7,905 bases of DNA from an uncultured Eubacteriales bacterium (GCA_902782795.1 CACZOT010000023.1:1-7905), one strand, 5' to 3'; positions 1 to 6,707 are shown, numbered from the stretch's first letter. Notes: generated from the sequence alone by a model not told the origin. Program-made: numbers and translations.

Positions 1-203
1 ACGTTGCCCTCCGGCACGTACTGCACGGTCAGCTCGATGCCGAGCTGCTCGTTGATGGCGGCGACGATCCTGTCGCCGTCCTCGATGATCTCCGCGGCGG
101 TATCGCCCGGCGTGAGCCAGGTGATGGGCGCGCCTTCCGCCAGGCCGCCGCAGCAGCCCAGAAGCAGAGCCAGACACATGAGCAGGGATACGATCTTCTT
201 CAT
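1..203 (-). CDS. Extracellular sugar-binding protein of ABC importer, N-terminal fragment
   Basis: Sixty-seven complete codons are visible before the gene leaves the window. The start (MKKIVSLLMCLALLLGCC) is a secretory signal: two lysines, then a hydrophobic core. Cys17 follows LLG, which fits a lipoprotein signal, but a signal peptidase I site after GLA (residue 22) is also possible. The mature start reads APITWLTPGDT and then a helix, as expected for substrate-binding proteins of the LplA/YtcQ (extracellular solute-binding family 1) kind. The ATG is preceded by AAAGGAG at a good distance. It lies 49 bases downstream of the second permease gene on the same strand, which is the usual third position in lplB-lplC-lplA type operons. 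It would capture an oligosaccharide outside the cell and hand it to the two permeases. The family call rests mainly on the signal peptide and the operon position; too little protein is visible to predict the ligand. Confidence 0.8.
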   Translation of the reverse strand, partial: MKKIVSLLMCLALLLGCCGGLAEGAPITWLTPGDTAAEIIEDGDRIVAAINEQLGIELTVQYVPEGN

Positions 204-204
204 G

Positions 205-238
205 GGGGTTCGCTCCTTTCCAATGATTGGGGTTCGCT
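205..238. repeat. Direct repeat flanking a small palindrome between permease and binding-protein genes
   Basis: The ten bases GGGGTTCGCT occur twice, at 205-214 and 229-238, 24 bases apart. Between them, and sharing two bases with the second copy, lies the perfect palindrome CCAATGATTGG (220-230). The block fills most of the 49-base gap between the permease stop and the binding-protein start and includes the binding protein's ribosome binding site. It could form a small mRNA structure that tunes expression of the binding protein relative to the permeases. That role is inference. Confidence 0.5.
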
Positions 239-252
239 ATCGATGAAGGGCC

Positions 253-1134
253 TCAGCCCTTGACCGCGCCGACCATCACGCCCTTGGTGAAGTATTTCTG
301 GAAGAAGGGGTACGCGCACAAGATGGGGATGATCGCCATCATCACCGCCGCCATCTTCATGGGCTGGCCCAGCAGGAAGAGGCTCTCGCCGCCGCTGGAG
401 TAGGCCGCGTCGTTCTCAAAGAGCATGGAGCGCAGGAACAGCTGCAGCGGCCAGGCCTTCTGGCTGTTGATGTACATGATGGCGGAGAAGAAATCATTCC
501 AGTGGTCCACGGCGTAGAACAGGGAGATGGTCGTGATCGCCGGCACGGATACCGGCAGCACGATCCAGAACAGCACGCCCACCTCCTGGCAGCCGTCCAG
601 CATGGCGCTCTCCTCCAGCTCCTTGGGGATGCCGGTGAAGAAATTGCGCAGGATGATGAGGTTATAGGTGCTGATCGCCGCGGGGATGATCATCGCCCAG
701 ACCTTGTTCATCAGACCCAGCGTCCGCACCACCATGTAGGTGGGGATGATGCCGCCGGAGAACATCATCGTGAACACGGCCAGGAAGGTGAACACACGGT
801 GGCCCTTCAAGTCCTTCTTCGAAAGAACGTAGGCCGCCATGATGGTGATCGCCATGTTGATCAGCGTGCCCACCACGGTGATGAAGATGGTGTTGCGGTA
901 GCTCATCCACAATTCGGGCTTCTTGAGCATGTAGGCGTAGCCCTCGAAGGAGAACTCGCTCGGCCAGAAGTGCATGGGCGTGGAGAGGTAGCTCTTGAGC
1001 GAGGATACGGACACCACCAGCGTATCCCAGAAGGGATAGAGCGTGGAGAGCGCCAGGAGCGAGAGGAATACGACGTTGAACACGTCGAAGGCCTTGGAGG
1101 CCGCGGACGTGCGGATGCGGTTCTTGCTTGCCAT
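253..1134 (-). CDS. ytcP: Carbohydrate ABC transporter permease, YtcP/LplC type
   Basis: This 293-residue inner-membrane protein is one of two channel subunits of a sugar importer. Hydrophobic segments lie near residues 18-42, 83-105, 114-136, 144-164, 190-208 and 258-279, which fits the usual six-helix plan. The ATPase-contact loop (EAA motif) is clear at about 174-195: EESAMLDGC, then the conserved Gly181 and the LP pair at 193-194. The N-terminal LALSTLYPFWDTLVVSVSS and C-terminal FTKGVMVGAVKG are typical of the YtcP/LplC branch of COG0395, which serves complex oligosaccharides such as rhamnogalacturonan fragments. Its ATG shares one base with the stop of the upstream permease (TGATG), and a GGAGGG site lies inside that gene's end, so translation is probably coupled. 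Length is normal for the family. The exact substrate cannot be told from the sequence. Confidence 0.95.
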   Translation of the reverse strand: MASKNRIRTSAASKAFDVFNVVFLSLLALSTLYPFWDTLVVSVSSLKSYLSTPMHFWPSEFSFEGYAYMLKKPELWMSYRNTIFITVVGTLINMAITIMAAYVLSKKDLKGHRVFTFLAVFTMMFSGGIIPTYMVVRTLGLMNKVWAMIIPAAISTYNLIILRNFFTGIPKELEESAMLDGCQEVGVLFWIVLPVSVPAITTISLFYAVDHWNDFFSAIMYINSQKAWPLQLFLRSMLFENDAAYSSGGESLFLLGQPMKMAAVMMAIIPILCAYPFFQKYFTKGVMVGAVKG

Positions 1135-2078
1135 CAGTACACGCCCTCCTCTCCGAACATGCGCGCGACCTTATTGGCGATGACGATCAGCGCGAAATTG
1201 ACCACGGATTTGAACAGGCCCACGGCCGTGGCCTTCTCGAACTTGCCCTCGGTGAGGCCGACGCGGTAGACGTAGGTATCGATGATGTCCGCGCAGCCGT
1301 ACACGCCGGGATGATACAGAACGAAGATCTGCTCGAAGCCCGCCTGCATGAGCGAGCCGATGCGCAAGATCAGCACCACCACGATCGTCGAGAGGATCGA
1401 GGGGATGGTGATGTGCCAGAGCTGGTGCCAGCGGTTGGCGCCGTCCACGATGGCCGCCTCGTAGAGCTGCGGGTCCACGCTCGTCAGCGCCGCCAAGTAG
1501 ATGATGGTGTTCCAGCCGAAGGTCTTCCAGATCATGGAGACGACCATGGTGGGGATGAAGTAATGGTCGTCCGTCAAAAAGCCGATGGGCTTGCCGCCCA
1601 GGGCCTTGATCAGGGCGTTGATGATGCCGCTGTCCGCCGAGAGCAGGTTCGTCAGAATGCCGCCCAGCACCACCCAGGAGATGAAGTGCGGGATGTAGAT
1701 GGCCGTCTGGATGACGCGCTTAAAGCGGTTCAGGCGCAGCTCGTTGAGCATCAGCGAGATGATGATCGGGAACGGGAAGCCCCAGATCAGCCTGGTAAAG
1801 CTGATGGAGATGGTGTTCCAGAGCACCGAGTAGAACTTCTTCAGCCCGAAGAGCTGCCGGAAATGCTTGAGCCCCACCCAGTCGCTGGCGAGGATGCCGC
1901 GCATGGGGTTGAACTTCTTGAAGGCGATGATGATGCCTCCCATGGGCACGTAGCAGAAGATGATATAATACACGATGGCCGGCAGGAGCATCAGGTACAT
2001 ATATTTGTGTTTCCAGATATAGGAGCCCAGCTTCTGCATGCGGCTTTGGCCCGGGCGGGCCGTCGAGACCACGGTCAT
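1134..2078 (-). CDS. lplB: Polysaccharide ABC transporter permease, LplB type
   Basis: This 314-residue protein is the other channel subunit and the first gene of the operon. Residues 1-25 form a charged cytoplasmic tail (QKLGSYIWKHKYMYLMLLP), followed by a membrane segment at about 28-52 and further ones near 88-110, 125-147, 175-198, 228-245 and 288-303. The signature YVPMGGIIIAFKKFNPMRGI (43-62) is typical of COG4209 LplB proteins. The ATPase-contact loop is at about 207-226: EAAIVDGANRW, then the ITIP end. The start ATG has AAAGGGGGAGAGG a few bases upstream, and a good promoter lies within 70 bases. As is usual for this family, no ATPase gene accompanies it in the visible part, so a shared ATPase of the MsmX kind elsewhere in the genome is likely; that last point is inference. 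Confidence 0.96.
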   Translation of the reverse strand: MTVVSTARPGQSRMQKLGSYIWKHKYMYLMLLPAIVYYIIFCYVPMGGIIIAFKKFNPMRGILASDWVGLKHFRQLFGLKKFYSVLWNTISISFTRLIWGFPFPIIISLMLNELRLNRFKRVIQTAIYIPHFISWVVLGGILTNLLSADSGIINALIKALGGKPIGFLTDDHYFIPTMVVSMIWKTFGWNTIIYLAALTSVDPQLYEAAIVDGANRWHQLWHITIPSILSTIVVVLILRIGSLMQAGFEQIFVLYHPGVYGCADIIDTYVYRVGLTEGKFEKATAVGLFKSVVNFALIVIANKVARMFGEEGVY

Positions 2079-2114
2079 GGCCTCTCCCCCTTTCTCCGAG
2101 GATCATCCGCTTTG

Positions 2115-2143
2115 AATGTACCATCTCCCGCCGCAAATGTTAA
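2115..2143 (-). promoter_or_regulatory. Promoter of the transporter operon
   Basis: On the minus strand, TTAACA (2138-2143, five of six bases of the -35 consensus) is followed after exactly 17 bases by TACATT (2115-2120, four of six bases of the -10 consensus). The bases just before the -10 box are TGG, giving an extended -10. Transcription would begin near 2108, leaving a leader of about 30 bases before the lplB start. The imperfect -10 box and the overlap of the -35 box with an inverted repeat fit a promoter that needs or is tuned by a regulator. Confidence 0.6.
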
Positions 2144-2161
2144 GGCTAAAAGCATACATTT
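2135..2161. repeat. Inverted repeat overlapping the transporter promoter, possible operator
   Basis: AAATGT (2135-2140) and ACATTT (2156-2161) form a perfect inverted repeat around a 15-base centre. A third related element, AATGTA (2115-2120, the -10 box itself), pairs exactly with TACATT at 2155-2160. The left arm overlaps the -35 box of the transporter promoter. Position next to a divergent AraC-family gene makes it a candidate binding site for that regulator, but AraC proteins more often use direct repeats, so this is tentative. Confidence 0.35.
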
Positions 2162-2189
2162 TCCCCTTCAACATGGGTTGATTTTTGGC

Positions 2190-2197
2190 CATATATG
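2190..2197. promoter_or_regulatory. CATATATG dyad midway between the two divergent promoters
   Basis: CATATATG is a perfect 8-base palindrome inside the imperfect longer dyad GGCCATATATGCC (2187-2199). Forty-six bases separate it from the -35 box of the transporter promoter on one side and forty-six from the -35 box of the regulator promoter on the other. This symmetry suggests a shared regulatory site, although AT-rich intergenic DNA yields such palindromes by chance. Confidence 0.25.
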
Positions 2198-2243
2198 CCC
2201 GAAAAGTCCTTTTATTGCAGGGCTTCCCGTGTTTTTCCTCCCC

Positions 2244-2272
2244 TTGCGCCCGCAGTGAAAACACACTATAAT
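2244..2272 (+). promoter_or_regulatory. Sigma-A-type promoter of the AraC regulator gene
   Basis: TTGCGC (2244-2249) and a perfect TATAAT (2267-2272) are separated by 17 bases. Transcription would start near 2279, leaving a leader of about 25 bases that holds little beyond the ribosome binding site. The consensus -10 suggests steady expression of the regulator without an activator. Confidence 0.8.
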
Positions 2273-2288
2273 ACAACAGGAACACAAC

Positions 2289-2296
2289 AAAGGAGG
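2289..2296 (+). promoter_or_regulatory. Ribosome binding site that fixes a TTG start
   Basis: AAAGGAGG is a near-perfect Shine-Dalgarno sequence ending 8 bases before TTG at 2305. There is no ATG or GTG at a comparable distance in the frame, so TTG is the start. A TTG start usually lowers yield, which would keep this membrane regulator scarce. Confidence 0.85.
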
Positions 2297-2304
2297 CGGG
2301 GTCC

Positions 2305-4446
2305 TTGCACGGGGATTCACCGGCGCGTCTGCAGGCCGCGAGGGCCCTCTACCTGCAGATCATACGCCCTCTGGCCGCCGTCCTGGCCGCGGTCTTTCTC
2401 CTCTCCGGCGCTTTGGGCAGCGCGCGCCTGTATGAGCGCATGAGCGACGCCGCGGACGCCATGGCCGTCGGCGTTTCGAGCGAGCTCAGCGTGGCGGAGA
2501 AGCAATGCTTCATGCTGGCCTCCCTCTCCACCGTGGCCAGCCTCCTGCCGCGCTCCAACCCTTCCCTGGACGGCTGGATCCAGCTGGACCGCGATCTGGA
2601 GCTGTTCGCGGCCAGCCCGGGCGTCAGCGGCGCGGAGGTCTTCTACCTGCGCTCGGGCAAGGCGCTCATGGGGAACGCGGGCCTCGTCCCGCTGGAGGAA
2701 TACCCCGACCAGGCGTTCCTCTCCGCGCTGACGGCCTCCGCCGCCCCCAGCGGACGCGTCGCCCGCAGCTACCGAAAGACCGCCTACGTCTCCGCTGTGC
2801 CCGTCGTTTCTTTTTTCTATTCCCTGCCCCTGTATGAGACCGGCGCTAAGGGCTACGCCGTCGTCGATTATTCCCTCTCCGCCCTCGCCGAACGGGCCCA
2901 GGCGGCGCGCGCCGCCCTGCCCGGCCAGTGCCGCGCCATGGTGGACGGCCGGATCGTCTGGTCCAGCGGCGGCGCGGAAGACGCGCCGGGCCTCGTCACC
3001 GCTCGCTCGCAGGCCGAGCCCTCCAGCGGCGCGGAGGCCGTGTACTCGATGCCTCTCGCACTCTTTCTCTGGATCGCCCTAAAGCCCCTGCACTGGCTGG
3101 CCGCGGCCGCCATCGCCGCCGCTGTCGCCTGGCCCGTTGCCCGGTTCGTCTCCCGCAAGATGCACGCCCCCGTGCGCGCTTTGGCGGAGCGCTTCGCCGC
3201 CCAGTATCTGGACGACGCTGCCGACCCGACCCTCGTCGGCGAGGAGGATCTCCTCTACCAGGCCTTCGACAGCCTCGCCGAGCAGCTGCGCCATGCCGAG
3301 CGCACCATGCGCGAGAGCGAGCCGCTCCTGCGCGAGCAGGTCACGGCGCGGCTTCTCTTCAGCGCCACGCCCCCCGCCGACCTGGAAAAAGAACTCGCCG
3401 CCGCGCGCATGCGCCTTCCCTATCCCTATTACGCCGTGGTCCTGCTGGATCTGGCCTCCGGCTCCCTGGACGGGCGCGCCGGCCTGGCCCTGCGGCGCAG
3501 CGCCGAGGACATCCTCGGCTCGCTCGGCCAGGTCTATTCCACCGCGGGAGAGGGAGGCACCGTGGCCTTCCTGTGCAACTGCGCCGAAGCGGAAGACCTT
3601 CCCGAGCGCATCACCACCCTCTGCCGCACGCTGCAGAGCGTCGCGGAGAGCTCGTTCGGCTGCACGCCAGGCTTCGCCCTGAGCGTATGCAGCCGCGAGG
3701 AGCCTTCCCTCTACAACGCCTATCTCCAGGCCCGTGCCAGTTTGCCCCTGACGCGCGGCGTTCCCGGCGACGAGGAAGCCATGGCCGTATCCTCCCAGGC
3801 GCGCTACGCGCCTATGGTGGACGAAGAAACCATCCGCTCCATATCGGACGCCATCCTCAGCCGGGACGCGGATCTCCTCGCCGCCCGCATGGACCGCGCC
3901 AGGAGCTTTTTCCCGGAGCGCCTTCCCCTTCCGCTGGCGCGGCGCATCGCATCGTCCTTCTGCTGCGCGCTCTACTGCCGCCTGGCCGATCTCAGCGGCG
4001 ATATCGAGCTCACGCCTCTGGCCGGCGCTCTGCGGCGCATCGCCCAGGCCGAGGAAAGCGGCGAGTGCGCGGCGCAGGCGCGCGCCTGGGCGCTCTCCCT
4101 CTGCCCCGTCAAGGAGGAGGCCCGCGGCAGCGCCGCGTATGTGGAAAAGGCCCGCGCCTTCATCGAGGAGCACTACGCCGACTGTCCTGGCGTCCCGGCC
4201 ATCGCCGAGGCGGTCTATCTCAACCCCGTCTATCTGAACCGCATCTTCCGCGAGGCCACGGGAGCCACCCTTTCCGAGACGCTCAACGCCGTGCGCGTGG
4301 AGCGCTCCCTGCCTCTGCTGGAACAGGGCCTGCCCGTGGCGGAGATCGCCACCAGCGTCGGCTTCAGCGAGGCCCGCGTTTACATCCGCCATTTCAAGAA
4401 GATCCACGGCGTCACGCCGGGCGAATACCGCCGCGGCCTCGCCTGA
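2305..4446 (+). CDS. Membrane-bound AraC-family transcriptional regulator
   Basis: This 713-residue protein appears to be a one-component sensor: it detects a signal outside the membrane and binds DNA inside. Membrane segment 1 spans about 21-40 (PLAAVLAAVFLLSGALGSA). Residues 41-250 form an outer, Cache-like sensor region, and segment 2 is at about 252-281. A short HAMP-like piece follows (residues 278-330, with HAPVRAL at 287-293), then a middle domain (about 340-490) like that of YesN/YtdP-type regulators. The DNA-binding part begins near 610: first helix-turn-helix at about 630-660 (AEAVYLNPVYLNRIFREATG), second at about 678-710 (AEIATSVGFSEARVYIRHFK, then GVTPGEYRR), the classic AraC ending. 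Bacillus subtilis YtdP and YesS share this plan and sit beside related importers. Divergent placement suggests it controls the lplB operon and perhaps the other operons here. The start is TTG. The family call is firm; the ligand is unknown. Confidence 0.93.
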   Translation: MHGDSPARLQAARALYLQIIRPLAAVLAAVFLLSGALGSARLYERMSDAADAMAVGVSSELSVAEKQCFMLASLSTVASLLPRSNPSLDGWIQLDRDLELFAASPGVSGAEVFYLRSGKALMGNAGLVPLEEYPDQAFLSALTASAAPSGRVARSYRKTAYVSAVPVVSFFYSLPLYETGAKGYAVVDYSLSALAERAQAARAALPGQCRAMVDGRIVWSSGGAEDAPGLVTARSQAEPSSGAEAVYSMPLALFLWIALKPLHWLAAAAIAAAVAWPVARFVSRKMHAPVRALAERFAAQYLDDAADPTLVGEEDLLYQAFDSLAEQLRHAERTMRESEPLLREQVTARLLFSATPPADLEKELAAARMRLPYPYYAVVLLDLASGSLDGRAGLALRRSAEDILGSLGQVYSTAGEGGTVAFLCNCAEAEDLPERITTLCRTLQSVAESSFGCTPGFALSVCSREEPSLYNAYLQARASLPLTRGVPGDEEAMAVSSQARYAPMVDEETIRSISDAILSRDADLLAARMDRARSFFPERLPLPLARRIASSFCCALYCRLADLSGDIELTPLAGALRRIAQAEESGECAAQARAWALSLCPVKEEARGSAAYVEKARAFIEEHYADCPGVPAIAEAVYLNPVYLNRIFREATGATLSETLNAVRVERSLPLLEQGLPVAEIATSVGFSEARVYIRHFKKIHGVTPGEYRRGLA

Positions 4447-4454
4447 CCGCTACG

Positions 4455-4500
4455 CAAAGCCCCGCCCGTCTTCCCGGCAAGGAAGGCGGGCGGGGCTTTG
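4455..4500. terminator. Strong hairpin between convergent genes, likely bidirectional terminator
   Basis: CAAAGCCCCGCCCG (4455-4468) pairs perfectly with CGGGCGGGGCTTTG (4487-4500). Six further pairs inside, one of them T-G, extend the stem to 20 pairs around the 6-base loop CGGCAA. On the plus strand it is followed by TCTGGTTTG, and on either strand the last stem bases are CTTTG, so the T run is weak. It starts 8 bases after the regulator stop and lies 69 bases beyond the stop of the convergent DUF1343 gene, so it can serve both. The remaining bases 4501-4569 hold no recognisable feature. Confidence 0.85.
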
Positions 4501-4569
4501 TCTGGTTTGCGCGGTCGGTCATTCCACGGGGAGCCATGCGTGCCGGCGTCGCGGAAACGCGCGCTCCTC

Positions 4570-5709
4570 CTATTCGTACAGCCGGAAGCGCGCCGTCTCG
4601 CGGGCGAATTCCTCCGCCTGGTCCTGCCAGGAGGCGAGCAGCTCCTCGAGCGTCACGCGGCCGCGGAGGTAGGCGTCGGCGCTCTCGTCGCCGGAAAGCG
4701 AGGTCAGGCGCGAGACATCCGCGTAAGAGCGGAACTCGAACCGCGCCGGGTACATCTCCAGCAAGGTCTTCATGAAGACCAGCGCCGTGGGCAGGAAATC
4801 CAGCCGGGCGTCCAGGGGGATGAACTCCACGCCGAAGCATGTCTCTCCCGCCCACTTGGACCAGAACGGCGTGAAGGCGCGCGTTCGCATGGCCAAATGC
4901 GGATCGTGAACGCGTTCGCGCAGCGCGGCCAGGAGATCGTCCATATCGATGAAGGGCGCGCCGTAGATCTGGAACGGCGCAGCGGTGCCGCGGCCCTCGC
5001 TGATGTTCGTTGCCTCGAAGAAGCACCCGCCCACATAGCACAGGGCCGTCTGGAAGGTGTGGATCGAGGGGGAGGGCAGGTTCCAGAGCTGGCCCGTCTC
5101 CGGCCAGCGCATTTGGGCGCGGTACCCCTCCATGGGCACGACGTGATACTCGTTCCCCAGGCCGAAAAAGCTGTGGAAGTACCCGCCCAGCTCCCCGGGC
5201 GTGAGGCCGTAGCGCGTGCAGAGCCGGTGCGCGCCGACGAAGCAGTCCCATCGCGGGTCCATGCGGTTGCCGGAGACGGCGCCGCCCAGGGGGTTGGGCC
5301 GGTCCAGCACCACGAAGGGGAGACCCGTCGCGGCCGCGGCGCGCATGCAGTTAGCCATGGTGTAGATGTAGGTATAGTAGCGCAGGCCCACGTCCTGGAT
5401 ATCGTATACGAGCACGTCCAGCTCCGCGAGGTCCTCCGGCGCGGGCTGCCGCTTCTCCCCGTAGAGGGAGACCATGGGCGTGCCCCAGCGCGGATGGCGG
5501 CAATCGCCGACCCTGGCGCCGTCCATGGCGCCGTACATGCCGTGTTCCGGCGTGAAGAGCCGCTCGACGCGATAGCCCGCCTCGTGAAAGATCTGCATAT
5601 CGTCCATCAGGCGCGAATCCACGCCCGAAGAGTTCGTGATCAGCCCGACGCGCCGCCCCGCGAAGAGATCCGGCCGGGTTTGGACGCGGTCGATGCCCAG
5701 CTGCACCAT
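4570..5709 (-). CDS. namZ: DUF1343 / GH171 protein, NamZ-like exo-beta-N-acetylmuramidase
   Basis: This 379-residue protein carries the full set of DUF1343 (GH171) motifs: GLITNSSGVD (22-31), TPEHG (53-57), SLYG (81-84), DIQDVGLRYYTY (103-114), LDRPNPLGG (135-143), LTPGEL (169-174), NISEGRGTAAPF (235-246) and GAPFID (250-255). The characterised member, NamZ (formerly YbbC) of Bacillus subtilis, removes N-acetylmuramic acid from the non-reducing end of peptidoglycan fragments. Two things are unusual. There is no signal peptide, so the protein is probably cytoplasmic. The motif normally read as PSPNIP is here PSPSIH (212-217). The ATG has GAGGAGG overlapping the stop of the esterase gene 13 bases upstream, so the two are co-transcribed. 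Family membership is firm; activity on MurNAc specifically, rather than another sugar, is inferred from the family. Confidence 0.92.
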   Translation of the reverse strand: MVQLGIDRVQTRPDLFAGRRVGLITNSSGVDSRLMDDMQIFHEAGYRVERLFTPEHGMYGAMDGARVGDCRHPRWGTPMVSLYGEKRQPAPEDLAELDVLVYDIQDVGLRYYTYIYTMANCMRAAAATGLPFVVLDRPNPLGGAVSGNRMDPRWDCFVGAHRLCTRYGLTPGELGGYFHSFFGLGNEYHVVPMEGYRAQMRWPETGQLWNLPSPSIHTFQTALCYVGGCFFEATNISEGRGTAAPFQIYGAPFIDMDDLLAALRERVHDPHLAMRTRAFTPFWSKWAGETCFGVEFIPLDARLDFLPTALVFMKTLLEMYPARFEFRSYADVSRLTSLSGDESADAYLRGRVTLEELLASWQDQAEEFARETARFRLYE

Positions 5710-5722
5710 GGCCCTGACCTCC

Positions 5723-6562
5723 TCAGCGGACGTTGCCGGAATGGATGCCCTCGGTCTCGTCGTTCAAGGGCAGCCAGTCCATGATGCGCTCGATGTTCCT
5801 GTCCCAAAGGTTCCATTCGTGGCCGCCCGGGCCTTCCTCCCAGGTGACGTCGAACCCCAGGGAAACGAGGGCGTCGCGCGTGGCGGTATTGGCGGCGAAG
5901 AGGCCGTCCTCCGTTCCGCAGGACATGTAGATCCTGGGCAGGGAGACCTTCTCCCCCGCCTTCCGGCGCGCGGCGAGCCCTTCGGCGAGGCGCAGGGGGT
6001 TCTTGTCGGAATTCCAGGCCTCTTCGGGCGTGCCGAAGCAGGCCTCCTCCAGGCCGAGATCGCCCAGCTTTTCTACCTTCAAGCCCGGCACGGGCTCCTT
6101 GAGGATGAACGCCCCGGAGAAGCTGGCCGCTGCGGAGAAGGTCTCCGGGTAGCGCAGGGCGTTGCGCATGGCGCCGAAGCCGCCCATGGACAGACCGGCG
6201 ATGAAACAATCCTCACGCCTGTGGGAGATGTGGAACATGCGCCGCATCAGCTCCGGCAGCTCCTCGCCGATATACTGGCCGTAACGGCTCGCGCCGGTCG
6301 CGTGATCGACGTAGAAAGAATTCTCGCCCGAAGGCATGACCACGCACAGGTCGCGCGCATCCGCCCAGCGCTGTACGCGCGTGCAGCGCACCCAATCGCC
6401 GCAGCTGCCGAACACGCCGTGCAGGAGGATGAGCATCTTGAAGGGCTTGGGAGCCGCCTCGGCCTCGCCGGGGCGGAGCAGCTTGTCCACGGGCAGGATC
6501 ACCTGCACGGGCACGGTGCGCATCAGGGACCGGGATAAGAGTTCGATCTGGATCAGAGCCAT
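5723..6562 (-). CDS. Alpha/beta-hydrolase esterase (esterase D / CE1-like)
   Basis: This 279-residue protein belongs to the PF00756 esterase group, which includes tributyrin esterases, acetylxylan and feruloyl esterases and S-formylglutathione hydrolases. A complete catalytic triad can be placed: Ser125 in AGLSMGGFGA, Asp219 in CGTEDGLF and His248 in GGHEWNLW. HGVFGS (48-53) supplies the oxyanion-hole loop, and PSGENSFYVD (77-86) is also typical. There is no signal peptide, so it acts in the cytoplasm. It is the first gene of a two-gene operon with the NamZ-like gene, with its own consensus promoter and an AAAGGAG site upstream of ATG. In a sugar-use locus the likely job is removing acetyl or other acyl groups from imported oligosaccharides. 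The substrate is inferred from context only; a general detoxifying esterase cannot be excluded. Confidence 0.9.
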   Translation of the reverse strand: MALIQIELLSRSLMRTVPVQVILPVDKLLRPGEAEAAPKPFKMLILLHGVFGSCGDWVRCTRVQRWADARDLCVVMPSGENSFYVDHATGASRYGQYIGEELPELMRRMFHISHRREDCFIAGLSMGGFGAMRNALRYPETFSAAASFSGAFILKEPVPGLKVEKLGDLGLEEACFGTPEEAWNSDKNPLRLAEGLAARRKAGEKVSLPRIYMSCGTEDGLFAANTATRDALVSLGFDVTWEEGPGGHEWNLWDRNIERIMDWLPLNDETEGIHSGNVR

Positions 6563-6609
6563 GGCGTTCTCGCTCCTTTATATGATGATCTGTTTTTCCG
6601 GAAACGGGA

Positions 6610-6634
6610 CCGGGCAGCCCGGCGCGCCGCCGGG
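6610..6634 (-). other. GC-rich hairpins in the 5' leader of the esterase operon
   Basis: In the roughly 87-base leader, CCCGGCG (6618-6624) pairs with CGCCGGG (6628-6634) around a 3-base loop. A second possible hairpin, CCGGG-CAG-CCCGG (6610-6622), uses some of the same bases, so the two exclude each other. On the transcript a run of six Us (from 6640-6645) comes before, not after, the hairpins, so they are not an ordinary terminator. A third palindrome, TTTCCGGAAA (6595-6604), lies closer to the gene. Any regulatory role is speculative. Confidence 0.35.
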
Positions 6635-6655
6635 ACGAGAAAAAACTTCGGTTCT

Positions 6656-6684
6656 ATTATACCGGGCGCGTCTCCGCCCCGCAA
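6656..6684 (-). promoter_or_regulatory. Sigma-A-type promoter of the esterase-namZ operon
   Basis: On the minus strand TTGCGG (6679-6684) and a perfect TATAAT (6656-6661) are 17 bases apart. The layout closely matches the regulator gene's promoter (TTGCGC, 17 bases, TATAAT). Transcription would start near 6649. Confidence 0.8.
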
Positions 6685-6707
6685 GAGCGTTCCCCGCAAA
6701 AATGGCA

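Noticed and set aside
1128..2258. A 376-codon plus-strand frame opposite the LplB permease
   Set aside because: It is full of Asp, His, Glu and Arg because it is the antisense of hydrophobic membrane codons, and it continues across the divergent promoters.
3079..4407. A 442-codon open frame on the minus strand opposite the AraC gene
   Set aside because: It mirrors the codon structure of the AraC gene, has low-complexity composition, no promoter or plausible ribosome binding site, and no recognisable motif. The plus-strand frame has full AraC motifs.
4556..4572. An AGGAGGAG sequence right after the NamZ-like stop codon, as if a further gene began there
   Set aside because: No start codon lies at a suitable distance, and the frames that follow run into the terminator hairpin without coding character.
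2928..4775. A 615-codon plus-strand frame overlapping the AraC gene and the hairpin
   Set aside because: It is Arg/Pro/Gly-rich, typical of an alternative frame of GC-rich DNA. It reads through a 20-base-pair terminator and into the antisense of the NamZ-like gene.
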